A stretch of DNA of 50,336 nt from Priapulus caudatus (lineage: Eukaryota; Priapulida; Priapulimorpha; Priapulimorphida; Priapulidae), in assembly GCF_000485595.1 (NCBI RefSeq), contig NW_014577188.1, positions 343,287 through 393,622 on the forward strand, written 5' to 3'. The translations under genes and the position numbers were made by a program. This document shows, one piece after another, positions 25,601 to 40,668 of this stretch. Under the pieces are notes generated by a model. It was not told the DNA's origin and searched no databases. It saw only the letters and a list, made by a program, of their open reading frames with translations. Positions within the stretch are counted from its first letter, which is position 1. Every line of letters begins with the position of its first letter.

Positions 25601-28600
25601 ACTGGAAGGGACAGGATCAATACGCTGACACTTTTCGTAAAAAAAAACTATAATTAAAAGTATTTAACAGGCTGTTATCAGTTTCTTACAAACAGGTTAA
25701 TTCAAAGCTTGATATATGGGTTACTGATGTGTTGACAATTAATGACTAGTTGAGTCTTATTCTTCATACGTGATGTAAGTTCCAGCAATGATTACAAGAT
25801 TATTAAAATAATATTGTGTGTAGTGAAGACAATGACACTAGCATCCTAGAATCATGAGAAATAAATTGGTGTCCTGGATAAAAGCAACACTCATGCATCT
25901 TATTGCGTTAATTCTTTCAATTCATGCCCTTGTCCTTCTGAACTCACCTTTCCTCCAATCGGGTATATGTCTTCAATTCCATCGTGCTCCCCTGTTGTCA
26001 TCCATTGCACGCTAATATGCCCAGAGGTACCCTTGCTTCTTACAACGGTTAGGGTCACTTGGTTTGGGACGGTTCTTTCCTCTACTTTTACATCAAGGGA
26101 ATCCTATCCCAAATAAAAATATCCCTTTAATGTGTTTAAAGAAAAATAGCACACATTACAACTTTATTGTATATTCAGGTTTTTTGTGTTAACATTCCCG
26201 ACTGCTTACAAAGACAATCATCAATGAATATAGATATGTTCCTGAATATATACAGTGGCGGATCCAGGATTTTGAGATGGGGGGGGGGGCGCAACTGCAT
26301 AGCGAGGATTTCATCTTAGGGGGTGCAGATTTTGTGATAGTGCTGGTGCGCACGCATCGCGTTCTGAATAGGAGGGAACAAAAAATAAGGGGGCGCATGC
26401 CTCTTGCATCCCCCCCTTGGATCCGCCACTGATATATATATATAAAATCATGAACATATCTATATTAATATGTACACATAAGTTCATTTGATTATATTAT
26501 TTATTGATACATTAAGCACTTAATATTGCAAGTCATCTGCTAAATCAAGTCACCAACACGCAGTAGTCATCAGCGAAGATGTTACCGAAGCGTAACGTCA
26601 GCTGTACGTTTCCAGTCTTCACGGTTGAGTAACAATTAACCCAGTTAGATCTATTAGTCTACCAACCGAATGAACTTATTTAATGAGAAGATGTTACCTC
26701 TGAAAACTCAACGACACCATGAGCATCATCGTTTGAGAGAACAGTGACAGTGATCCTATTCTGTGGCCCAACCACGGAACCTCCTCCTGGATCAGTTATT
26801 CTAATAATGAACTGTTCATCCCCTTCCGGCCGCGTGTCATCGACTATGCCAACACCAACAGTGACCTTTGACTGACCTGGCTCAAAAGTGACTGTCTCTC
26901 GCCTATTAACAACCAACCACAATAACATGAGTGTTTTAGTAGAATGAAAGATATACACGGTTTCATCAATCTAAAGAATTGTAGTAGATGTAATGTGCCA
27001 CTAGACCACCCTTTATTCATTATCATGTGATTTATATCTAGCTATCTCTTATAGGTTATATTACTGTTGCAATGCAACAAAATTACATGGAATGTGCACC
27101 TTGGTACAAAATCAGAAGTTGTGGTTATGCTGGCGAGCAGGTAAACGTTAGGAAGCTTTCCCACTCCAGATTCCACCAGCAGATGAGACTGTTGAATGCC
27201 TGATCCTATAGCCACTGGGAAGAGATCATGCGCCGGCCTGCTGTTGACAGCATGCTCGAACACTGCATTTGCATCGTTCCAAGCCCATATAGTCGAATTC
27301 GACTGCGTGCAAGCCAGCACCACGAAAACTAAAAAAAAGAAAAAGTAAACCGTGGACGTCCTATCAGATTAAACTTAAAGGCAGCTATTATATATATATA
27401 TTGTAACAAATCTAGAAATTTGTCAGTAGGAAATGTTGCTATAAGTCTATATGAATAGCATAGAATAGGATTATGAGATGTGCTATTAGCATACAAACCT
27501 GTCTCGTATGTTGTGAAACTATGTACTGTCTGAACTCCATGAGTAGGTATGTACTGAATTGGCATAAACAACTTTGTAGAGCTTTTAAACCTAGAATAGA
27601 AACTGACAGGTTTATATACTGCTGAAGAACGTTCATATTTTGTAATGTACACATCATGTTTTTAAGATTGATATCATGATCGATTCATGTTGTGCTAATT
27701 AGTTTCAAGAACATAGAATGCCTCTACTATCATAAAATACTGTATATGTGAGATTTAATTATGCAGTTTGACAACAGCCTGTAAAAATGTGAAGTGAATA
27801 TAGGAATGTGCTCTTAAAGAGAGGAAATAAATACATGTAAATAAATGTACATGTAACCATAAAATAGGGCGTAAAACAGGTACTCAGCTGCACATCACAC
27901 TACCCGTCAGCTATAAAATAATTGTTATGTGACATATCCCATCTACACTAGCAAACGCACATACAAATATACGATATGCTGTTTATACAGACAAGGTTTC
28001 TCGGAAAAACACAGGCGAGCATACCGGTAAACGGTCGAGTTGAGTTGTGTCACATCAGAGTCATCTCGTGAATTTCCTATCAACAGATGACCCTGGCCGG
28101 CAATCACAAAGTAGGTGACACTAATAGCACCCTTAGTTGGGATCCGCTGGTGAACATCAAACTGGTTGCGTTCAGGCACCCACTTGTAAACCATAGAGCT
28201 GGCAGGATAAACATATTGCATACATATTTAATGTTGTTTTTTTATTTTGAGTGCTGATCTTATAGCTCTGTAGCAAGATAATACTTTGGAAATTATAATG
28301 TTTCATGTATGATACAGTAGGCCTAATAACAGTTTAGTTTAGTGATCAATAAATAGTCATCATAATGAAAGCATAATCATGAATAGAAAACAACAAACGG
28401 TTTCACTGATGATTTTTTAAATAATTACAGACATGAAATTATGACATATAAAACACTTTATTAAGTACAGCATGAGGACAATACAATTAGCGGCATTTGT
28501 GAGAAATAAAGAGTGCAAAACGTACTCAATTTCAAACAGATTCCACTGTGAATCATAGAAATTGGTGATGACCAGGTAGAGATCTCCGTATGTCGTGAAA

Positions 28601-31600
28601 ATGGTCGCGTCACTCGCTGCTTTGCAGGGTATGAACTGTATTGGAACGGGATCGAATTTCTGCATGTCCCTGTTCCACTGCAAGACCTGTTCAACAGCAA
28701 AATACAGGTACATCGCGGACAGCTATTTCACGAATTCTAATAAATAATTTTTCAGGTCAATTGCACCTTGGAGTAATAAGTAGTCAGCTTATTACTCCAA
28801 GATTGCACTAGTATACATTTGTTCCACACTTACCTCGCTACTTATCAATGTATTTCCATAGTTGTCCTGGCTGTTTGCTACCACTAGGAAGTGCTTCTCA
28901 TCAGAAGAAAAATACCTAATTGCAGTCGTGCCTTTGGATGCTATATCTTGAACCTGATACAGCAAGAAGATTCTTTCTTATCTATCTGTTTCATCATTCA
29001 ATCCAACATACCAAAATGATGTTATGTGATATAGAATGAATGTCACAGATTTTAAATGACAGTCATAAAACGTCCACTCGATTACATCGCTAAAACTGAA
29101 TATACCTACCACAGACAATGTGCCATTTTGCATGATATGGTAGAGCATTGATATGACTTCAACATCTCCCATACCACCATGGTTAGCAATGGCCAAATAA
29201 AGCTTGCCAGCTAAGCTGAATGTTGTCGCACTCATTGCACCATCCGTTTCAATAGTCTGTAATGTGCAAGAATTTATTTGTAACATATGTTGAAAGTTTC
29301 TTCATTTAATCAACATTGATACCGACTATCTATAACAGCATTTTTTCATATGTATTACATTACATAGAGAAAACATAAATTCGGACAGCTCTGTGGGAAT
29401 ATTACAATAGGTATTAGTTTTTATTATTAGTTCACCTGAGCAGGAATGAAAGTTCCTTGCCACCGCCACATAATGCTGCCGGTCTCGTTGCCATAGCTCC
29501 TTATGCCAGGCAGCAGTGCTGAGCCAGGTAATCTAGTACGCGGTTCACCTCGGGCCATGGAACTCAGCGTTAGCACATACAAGTAGTTGTGCGCAAAGAA
29601 ACTGTGAACTCGCAGAGAAGTTATCATCGGCAATGTCTGAATCATGGGCAGGATTAACATTGAGCCCTCTGCAATACACAAAGGTTAATATAGAATTAAT
29701 TAAAGAGTTGGGTATGTTTTAGAATATGTAGAATTAACTTGTACTGCTAGATACAACTGTGTAATACATGAACATGAGGACATGCGTTATATATCCGAAC
29801 CTTTTTAGGTTATAGTGTGATATCTGTACATTTATACTACCTATTCATGAATGTAAATAAATAAATAAACAATATAACAATATATATATATATATATATA
29901 TATATTAATTATTAATTTTTCCTATCAAATCTAAATTAATCAACATATTATTAGTGTGTTAAATTACCATTTTACTTTAAAAGCCATAGTTAAATATTCA
30001 ATTCTGATCAAGCTACACACAAAACTCAAATAATAGTATGGACAGAAAAGTAAGAAATCTATCACTCACAATATATCACATAAGATATGAAGCGATAACA
30101 TACAGATCAGTATGATATATTCTCACACATACCTTCCCCCGTAGCTGAAACTTGCTCGGTCATGACAACAGCCGTCACTCTTCCTAACACACCCCGTGAA
30201 CGCACTACATCCACATACACTGTTCCGGAATCCTCTTGTACGGACACGATGGATTTGTTTCTGCGCATAATCACAGCATCTTATGAAATATAAACGTCAT
30301 AGACTATTCCTGGATTTACTCGTGCACAAAGCGAAGGTGTAAATAAATTACAAATGTCTACACGTTTGGGCAGCCATCAAAAACCGATCTGACTTCAGCG
30401 ACCCACCTTTAGACCACCATCACCACCTAGGGATTATGAACCACTGTTGTAAATATATCGTTTTCATCACAGTAGATATTGGAAATAAGTAACGGCCTAA
30501 AATTCCTAGTCATATATGTTTCAGATTTTGCTACCTAACATTAAGTCACAAATAATCACATCGAGCCGAACATGATTATAGTACATCCATCTCCTACGTT
30601 ATGCAGTATCTGACAAGTACAAAACAATCGGGAAAACAAACTGAATAAAGTGCTCTGTTTATACTTCAAGCCACTCCTGACTGAAGATCAGGAAAAGATT
30701 GAGTCAGAAGTCTGATTGACTGAGAAGTCAGAAAAACATTAAAATCTCCAAGAAATCGATTTCTACCTGACATTGTGAGGGTATATCTCAATAAGGCCAT
30801 GCGGTGCATCATTTTCTGCTATGTATATGTAGCGGTTAGCCATTGTTCCAAGCTGACCTCCACCCTCCGGTTTAAACAGCTCTAGACGAAATAACTCCTC
30901 TTTCTCTGGAACGTTGTCTTGTATTGCTCTTATTTGGAGAACCTACATAACAGCAGATAAACGTATAAATACAATGTCTGATCCATGGCTATGATAAATA
31001 GTCATTCTTACAGCATTATTTGCAGTATTTATTACAGCTGCATTATAATAAAATACATATTATTATTTAGATCAATCATTATTGGTATACGATAAGAAAT
31101 ATATATTATTGCCGGAATTTAAGACTCTGACAAGTTTCAGCTGAATTTTTCTACAAGCTTTAGAAAATTTGTTATTTTGCTGCTATAACTATATAAAGTA
31201 TTTACACTTAAGGTTTACCTCTTGCTTCAGGGTTAATAAAAACACGAATATTTTTCTGAAACAATTTCATAACTGTGAAAGCACAATAAAACAAGTCATA
31301 TAAATCATTTTTCATATTTTATATATTGAAAAAGAGGTGTAATGGTTGCCTACAGCAACTGATTCCCTGTCGGCAAAGGTGATATAGCCATTCATGGGGT
31401 CAAGGTCACCCTCTTGGTCACTGCCATTCACCACTGTGATGAGGAATGGAACTCGAATGTTTCCATAGATGCCTGGTCCCCTATAATCAAATAAAGTTTG
31501 TACAAATAACTGTCACTGATCACTGTCACCTGCTGCCAAATTCAGAAATTCTGAAGATGGCTGTCAGAACGACAGCTGAAACTGTCAAGGTAAACAATTT

Positions 31601-34600
31601 AAGGATTTAACCATGAACAATGATGTTATTAATGTTTCAAAAGAAATCCGACTATGAACTTTCAAGATGTACAAATAACATTTCCAATAAAAACCCCAAC
31701 TGAAGCAATTACATTGAGAGACATTTTTGCTTTATTAGCATATTCATCATGATTATTATTCAGTTATTATACCATTGTGCAAGGACTGGTGAATATAAAA
31801 TTGTTAGTGCTATTGACATGGACACCTAACCTGAATAGCATCTGGGATTTACGTCCCCACATGCACGCAGTCAGGTGAGTGCTGTGTTGGTAATGAAATA
31901 CATCTGCACTGGCGGATCTAGAGGGGGGTTGGGGGGGTCGCAACCCCCAACCCCATTCAGCCACTGACTAATGTTATGATACTAATAAAATCGCGCCAAA
32001 AATAAAAAAAGTCAGTCTGCAGGCTGATAGAAACAGGATTTCCCCTGTGACTACACGGCTGCCTGAATTTTCTAGGTGGGAGGGGGCATACCCCTGAACC
32101 ACCCTAGCACCGCGTGCCTTCGGCATGCCTTCGGCATGCCTTCACTCAAATATCACCCACCCCCCCATCTCCTGAAAGCTAGATCCGCCCCTGATCTGTA
32201 CAGTAGGGTTCTCTACCTTATCACGCGCACATCCACAACACTTCCTCCTGGATTGCCTGAACTTGGTTCCCGTATGTATATGTTATCACTGCTTTCAAAG
32301 TTCACCGTCCCTGCTGCATTATCATTGGGTAGTATAGTCAGCGTCGCTACAAAACAATGAAGTAAAGTATTCAAAATTAAATTGTCCAAGTAAAAATGAA
32401 TAACTTACATTTAAATGGGATTTGATATTTTTTCTCTAAATAAACACTTAATCTTAATTGTTGGTTTCATTAAATGAAATATGTCACTTATACGGCCAAA
32501 TTGACCGGAAAATTGCTTTATCTGGATGCTCTGCTTTACAGTTATTATAGATAAAACTAAGATATTAATTAATTAACTAATTAAATTATGGAATTATACC
32601 TTTATGAGGTTCCCCTAGTTGCAACCCGTTGCTGGCTGAGGCTAGGATGATCTCAAAGGTCTCACTAGGCTCTGCTATATCATCATCAATTATCTGCACC
32701 TGAATATCTTTGGCTCCTTCACCAGCAGCAAAACGCAGCTCCTATCCAGTAATAAAGTAACGCCATGAAGCCACGTTTATCAAATTCAATATACATATAG
32801 ATTCATGCTATCACTAAGACACACAAAAAGGTATATTTGTGTTATTGTTTGAAACAGTAGACGAGGTTGTTTTGGTATAACCAAGTTTGGCTCAGTTAAG
32901 TTCATCAACCCCTCAATAGACATATGAGAATGCTATACATTTGTAAATATCTAAATGATAACAGGATAAGTATCACAAGTTGCTTAATGAAGGACGAATG
33001 TCTTAAGATCTTATCACATTCTAGCAATGAGAATTGTACAGTATGATATTTGGCATGCAGTTCATGATAGTATAATTGTTAATATTTTAACGAAAATGCA
33101 AGCAATTATAGTGTATATAGTAGGCCTACAAATGAAATTTAAATTATAGGAATTCAATAATAGACATATCTATCTACATGGTAATTTATAATAATTAATG
33201 TCCCCAGCTAATGAAATCGAAAATCTTATACAAAACAACAAACTTAATCTCATGTATCACCAACACCAGAGATGCACTCAATTTCTAAACATAGACAATA
33301 CCTGTGCAGCCACGATAAAGTCATCATCAGCTTTAGCTCCCTCTGGTGGTACAGACTGGCTATAGTAGAACACTGATACATCGCCGAAATGCCCCTGACT
33401 GCGGTAGATGTGCAGTGTCACGTTGCCAACCGACTCATCCACATTCAAATTGATAGACTCTGGTGTGAAATGCACCATGCCTTGCGTCCCATCATTGGCA
33501 CTAATAGTGATCTGCGCTGTAGACGACTGTGGATCTGTGTCAAGTTCAAAAAGAGGTCTACTGAAATTGAATGCTTGAAAAAATCAAGTGTGAATAACAT
33601 GCCACAAACTATATTGTAGTGTAAAAAGGGTCATTCCAAGACGGTTTGTGTATAACAATGCTATATCGTATATGCAGCATTCTTACCAAGGCTGGGTTGC
33701 ATAGATGTCGCGAATCGGCTAAGCAATTCTACCGATGTCAGGTTGACCAGAAACACCTCATCAACTTCAGGTATATCATCATCCAAGATCTCAACCTTTA
33801 TTGTGTTCGACTGCTGTCCACTAGCCAAATCTAAATGTGAAGGTAATTCAAAGGTATTGTCAACATGCCTTCTTCAACCAGCTATAACGGCGGTGCACTG
33901 CAATAAAATAAACAGACACACATGCAGACAGATATATACACACGCACAAACACACAGCATATGGTGACATAAAATTACCACTGTGTGCTTATGAGTTAGT
34001 AGAATGAAAATGCTAAACCCATCCACCAGTACCGATGTATCCTTGATAAGGTATGAAGTCTTGCCAAGGTATGGCGAGCATCAAGTCCTCACTCAAAGTA
34101 CTCAGCGATCCATTAACTACCTCAAAGTACACACGCACAGCACCTACAAGTACATGACACAAACCACCCATTAGTCACCCAGAGCACGCATGCACAACTA
34201 GCGGAATACACCATGTAGAAACCACCATTAGTACCCAAAGATTTACACACTGGAACTGCTATATGGGCACATACCTTCAAAAAGAAAAGAAAAAAAAGGT
34301 TCATTGCTATATTTTCAATTGCATGAATCAAAAAGGTTTCTTGGATTATATGCCCAAATAGCAATAACATGATAGAGAATATGATTCCCAGCTCAAGCAA
34401 GGAGTATATTAGCATTAATTACACATTCACGGCAGATATAGGTACATAGTACAAACCACTTGTTATATATTGTCTTAAGTACATATGCAGGATAGCTGCA
34501 TGATCACAATGGGTGAGTCCATCCAGGCGTGGGCAAAACGATGGAGATGCAAAAGTAGACAGTTAGACTATTTTTCAAGGTAGTTGTTATGTAATGTTTT

Positions 34601-37600
34601 TTTTTCAAATATGTAAGCCTCGAGATATTTCAGATCAACTCATTACAAATTGCAATTAACGATCTTTTAACCCACTTGACCTGTGATAATATTATAAGCA
34701 GTGAGATTTCATGAAAACTATATAGTAACAGAACACATTTACAGTTCATGGAGATGCTGCCATAAATATGTGTGCAATTATTTCCATATGAAATACTACT
34801 AAATAATACTTACTGCTTACAGTATCACTGATGATGCATGTTTTAATGCATCATATTCTTACCAATAGCACCAAACTTGCGCTGTACAGTAAGGATGATG
34901 GATTTGTTTTGCTCTGCTTCGTTGAGTCTCACAGCTTGGGAGGAGGGACTGAAGCTGACGACCCCATGGGGGTAGTTTGATGCATCAATAGTTATACTAG
35001 TCCTGTCAGCTTGCTCGTCAAAGTTTGCTGAACCGGAGTCACGAATTCCTGCGTAGAACAATTTTATAACTTTTACATTCTTCAACCTCGACATTTCCGT
35101 ATAAATATTGAAAAAAAAACTGCACTTCTTACTATTTTCAAATTTCTAACTAGAAGGGGAGGGTGGGGGGAGGGGGAGGGTGGGGCAGGGCGGGTGGAGG
35201 AGGCTCTAATAGGCAAAAGCAGTTCAGTCCTTTGTTAACAGTCAACAAATCCATGTTTTAACCCTCCTCTTGAGGTCAAAGGTTATCAGACACTTACTCT
35301 TCGCACGTCAGCGAAAAGTAAATTTCATGGTCCTTTCAATAAAGTGATAAAAATAGTAGGTCAGCGCTGAAACAAAAAGGTTTTGCACTCGGTCCATTAG
35401 ACCATGTCCTCAGAAAATGTCCCAGATATTTGACCTTTTCCCCCTGCCCTTTGACCTGTGACCTCCAATTTCGCGCTGGTGATGGGTTTCCTCCCCATCA
35501 CACTATACATCGAATATTAAGAGCATAGGTCAAGACATTGAGATTTGTGCCGCAATTCCATATTTCCTCCTATACCTTAAGTTAAGGGGAAAATATTCCC
35601 CCTCCAATGACACATCTTGACCTTTGACCCCCAAATTCGACATCCCGAGTCCTTTTCGCGATCTCCCGACATCCCGAATATCAAGACCATACGTCGAGCG
35701 GTTAAGATTTAATTGTGCCCAACTGTTGACGGGTGGAGAGCCCCATTCATGCGATTTTCTACAAGCTGCATCTGACTTCGTCAGCTGAGCTAAAAACCCT
35801 TACAAACAATTTTAATGCTTACACGATATCAATATGTATGCAGTGTTGATAAAAAGTTAAAATATTGCATATCCTTGTGCATAGTAATGCTGTGACAATT
35901 AACGATACCTTCAGTTGTGGCGTTGAACAGCAGAAGTTCGTATTCCTCCTTCTCCTCCGGTGTGTCATCACGCAAAACTTCCAGTGTAACCTCCTTCCAC
36001 GTCGCTCCCTGTAAAGCAAAGATGTTCATAGTTCAAGCAGGACATCTGGCGGGAAACTTATCTCTACATCAGTATCTTCATCTATACAATTACAATGACA
36101 TTTTAAATAAGAATAACATGAAACATTTTAGCAATGCACTTGCGCAGCACGTTTACACCTCTTCGACAACATACTTCCAAATACTGTCTGTATATATAAC
36201 TACCTTTTGAAACCAAGCATGGCCTTGATGCTGTTTGAAGGTGGATGCAGGGTGCACACCACTCAGCCCCTCAATGAGCCAGTATACAGTGACATTGCCT
36301 AGAGCTGGTAGAGTTCTAGTGATGTTCACCTTCATCACGTCACCTATATAGATTACAATGCTTATAAGGAGTAATTCTGAATGTGGAACAATTTTTTCTA
36401 TCAGATGAATTAACCTTCGTTCTGACCATAACTACAAATACATAAATAAACATTTTAAACACTCTATTTATTCTATAAATTCATTAAAAATGAAACAGTT
36501 TTTACACTTCGAAAAATTAAGTTCAAAATTAATTCAGTTTTAAACACAGCTCAAACGTAAAAAGCAAGTATAGCTATTTTTACACGCATCTCATATAGTG
36601 TATATAAGAGCAAAAGATGCACTAGGTTTAACAACATCAATCTTGATTCATTGCTGAAGTCAGGATAAATGATATCTCAACAAATGCAGCCGTTTTCATT
36701 TCAACAATTAAACAAAAATGTAAACCTACCTTCTCTGGCTATTAACGAGTGTTTAGAGAGGCCAAGCAATCCTGCCACTTGATCATTTGCCTTAATGACT
36801 ACGGTGACCTGGTTTTGGTCAGCAATAGCTGCACCACCTCCTGGGTTAGACACCTCTACTACAATGTACTCATCCATCTCTGGTTCCCCATCATCTTTAA
36901 TTCCAATAGTAATAACTGCAAGCCGAAAAGCAATTGTCTTCCTAGATCACTTCACACAACATCGACATAACTAATTTCATTAGGAATATAATTCTATAGT
37001 ATAAACATATAAAACACATGGAAGCGTGATTCAAAAATTTCTTTCTGTCAAGTTGTAGCAGAAAGTTGGTATAATTGATAACAAATTTTGCAGATGTACA
37101 CAACAATCTACAATTATAAAGAGATCAAATCTGTGGCACTGCTTAATACTAGGGTTATATAAATACAAAAATTTAATGACATACCACGTTGGTTCTCTCC
37201 CGGCTTAAAGTTTAGGATGGCACCATCAGCGACATAGTCAACATTCCTAGTTGCCGTCGTCAAGCTCTTATTGACAGCCCATTCAACTGTAACCTCACCT
37301 ATATTGCCACCTGTTAAAGTTAAAACCTATGGTTTAAGCTTTTAATTCTTTATCGAAAGCAGAGACTATGCAGAGAGAAGAACTCATTATCAGTATTAGC
37401 TTTATAGTTTCCCAAATCAATAGTTATAATATTTTATAATAGTCTCTTTATAAATAGAAACCTACACGAATAATGGCCTTTTATTATGGCTCCATAGCCA
37501 TTCAGTAGTGATACTTGGTTATCATATTTTAGCTGTAATCCCTAAAAATGGGCCAAATATCCCAAATCACAAATATCAGCACGTCTCAAATATCAGTAAA

Positions 37601-38282
37601 AAATAAATGCCACACACAAGTCATACCCAAATCATTTACCAATTAATCATCATCAACCATTTACCTTCGCCTCCCCCACAACGAAAGCGATCACGCAAAA
37701 ACGAAAACAAAATCGAAACCCGTACGGAAAAAAACAACAACAACGAAACGTCGCACGCACCGCCTCTCTCGATGACAAGCTCAACAGCGAAGTTGCTTCT
37801 CTCCTCGACATAGACGCGGCTGCCGGCGTCGGTCGCACGCGGGTCGTTGCTATAGATATGGAAGATGCCGTTCGCGTCGTCGTTCGCCGCTATGGTAACC
37901 GTCGCCTCGGCGATCTCGCCGATCACGGGTTTGTTCGGAAATCCGGCGGTCGAGTCGCCGCCGACAAGCTCAACGTGGGAAAGCAGGATGGTAAACAACT
38001 CGTCGAGTTCTGGCAGGTCGTCGGGGATGACGTGCACGGGGATGGACGCGCGCGTCTCCGACTCGTTGATGTAGATAAAGTGATTCTGCGCAGACCGGTA
38101 GTCGATGTCGGAAAGCGCCTGCGCGCTATAGAGCTGCGTCGTCTGAAACACACGGCGTGCGACGCGTGAGAGAGACGCAGAGTAAATACGGGAAATAGAG
38201 AGAAAGAGAGAGCGAGAGAGCGGAGAGGAGAGGAGAGTGAGAGAAAGAGAGAAGAGCGAGGCAGAGAGAGAGGAGAGAAAGA

Positions 38283-38315
<33 letters not shown>

Positions 38316-38471
38316 GAGAGAAGAAGAAGTGACAGAGAGAAGAGAAAGTACAGAGAAAAGAGAAAGAGAAAAAGAGAGAAAGAGAGAGTGACAGAGAAAG
38401 AGAGAGAGAAAAAGAGAGAGAGAGGAGTGACAGAGGAAGAGAGAGAGAAGAGAGAGAGAGAGAGAAAGAGA

Positions 38472-38502
<31 letters not shown>

Positions 38503-39898
38503 AGAGTGACAGAGAAAGGGAGAGAGAAAGAGAGAGAGAAAAGACAGAGAAAAAGAGAGAGAGAGAGAGTGACAGAGAAAGAGAGAGAAAGAGAGAGAGA
38601 GAGAGGAGAAGAGAGAGAAAGAGAGAGAAGAGAGAGAGATAGAGAAAGAAACAGACGGAAGAGAGAACAGAAAGCGAACGAGAGAAAGAACAAGTGCGCG
38701 CAGAGGCGACAGCGCTCATCTAACGTCTACTGCGGTGACTCTGTGGTGGAGTGGTGGGATCTCTAGTAAACCCTGTTAGTCCCAAATGTGTTCACATACA
38801 CGCCGAAACAGTGGAATGCACAGGGATGGTATCAGGACCTTCTCAAAAGAATGTTCGTTGGGATCGTTATGAAAGTTGCCACGAGAGGGCGCGTACAATT
38901 AAGTGTCTTCAGCATTAAAGATGGAAGCTCCCATTCATACGTAGTAGCAACAACTATCTGCAAGACAGAATAGGTAAGACTCATCCATTTACCTACGCAA
39001 GCCTACAGGCTGCAATAGAGAAGGCTGCACACCTGTAACCAATTAACGCAGGCAAAAACTCAACAGTACCACCAACACATGCACTGGCAGTAGCCACTGA
39101 GTGGCATACGTTACATGTAAGCATACTGACAGTACAGAATGCCATAGAAATTATACGATTTAAGGAGCATAAACCTTCTTTAACCAAATTTAGCTTTTGA
39201 AAATTTGCACTGTGACATTGTAGCCTGCATATTCCAGGCAGGTATAGATTCTACTAGCAAACCCGGCAGTCAAATTCTTTCTAAACAGACAGTCAACAAA
39301 TCCATGTTTACCTCCTCTTGGGTCAAAAGGTTATCTGACACTTACTCTTCGCATGTCAGCAGAAAGTAGATTTCATGGTTCTTTCAATAATGCCATAAAA
39401 TGCTAGGTCACCGCTGAAACAAAAAAGTTTTTCAATCGCTCCGTCAGACATGTCCTCAGAAAATGTCTAAATCTGCCCTGTGCCCATTGACCTTTGACCT
39501 GAGACCTCCAATTTCGGCACAGTGATGGCTTTTTCCTACCATGATGCTATACACCGGACTATCACGAGCCTAGGTCGAGCCGTTTAGATTTGTGCCCGCA
39601 ATTCTGGCATTTCCTCCGCTATACCTTAAGTTAAGGAGTGAATGTTCCCCCTTCTTTTACACCTCTTGACCTTTGACCTTTGACCCCCAGCTTCGACATC
39701 CCAACTCGTTTCGATTACCCCCACGTCCCGAATATCGTGACCGTACGTCGAGCGGTTAAGATTTGTGCCGCAACTGTTGACGGACGGACGCGAGCGGACG
39801 CACGACGGACGGCGACGCACGGACGCACGGACGATCTGCGATTCTACAAGCTGCATCTGACTATGTCAGATGAGCTAAAAAGAGAGAATATGACAGGC

Positions 39899-39965
<67 letters not shown>

Positions 39966-40051
39966 ACAGACGAAGAGAGAAACAGAAAGCGAACGAGAGA
40001 AAGAAAAAGAGAGAATATGACAGGCGAGAGAGAGAAAGAGAGCGAGAGAGC

Positions 40052-40082
<31 letters not shown>

Positions 40083-40099
40083 CGAGAGAGAGAGAGAGG

Positions 40100-40137
<38 letters not shown>

Positions 40138-40581
40138 AAGACAGACAGACGAGATAGATGAGAGTGTGGTGACACACGACAGGACATGTAAGTAATATAC
40201 AGTACACCATCTATTATCCGAAACCCTTGGAAACAGACACGTTTCGGAATTCAGAATTTTTCGGATTTCGGAGTTGTAGTACAGTACAGATATACATACC
40301 GTAAATCCTGCAACTAGCCAGTACTTAAACCCAAGTGTTCAAGTGTTGTACTGGTACAGTACAATATGTACAACTAATGACAAACACATTCATAGTTCTG
40401 CAGTGAACCTTGTGCAGCCGCAGAACGAGAGACGCAGAGCAAATACGGGAAATAGAGAGAAAGAGAGAGCGAGACAGGGAAAGGGAGAGTGAAAGAGAGA
40501 GAGAAAGAGCGAGAGAGAAAGAGAGAAAGAGAGAGAGAGAGATAGTGACAAGCGAGAAAGAGAGAGAGAGCGAGAGCGAGA

Positions 40582-40668
<87 letters not shown>

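Larger units (their letters stand above)
17492..37760 (-). other. Introns over 300 bp with nothing notable
   Basis: Introns 17492-17969, 18091-18582, 19893-20271, 28199-28525, 29669-30132, 30261-30766, 30943-31353, 32742-33301, 34144-34862, 36344-36729 and 37311-37760 hold only AT-rich sequence, short TA tracts or poly-A/T runs. I see no gene, RNA or element in them. Confidence 0.7.

Noticed and set aside
37858-38169. Plus-strand open frames opposite exon 15
   Set aside because: Antisense shadow of a GC-rich exon; the minus frame carries ANDDANG and DDLPELDE motifs.
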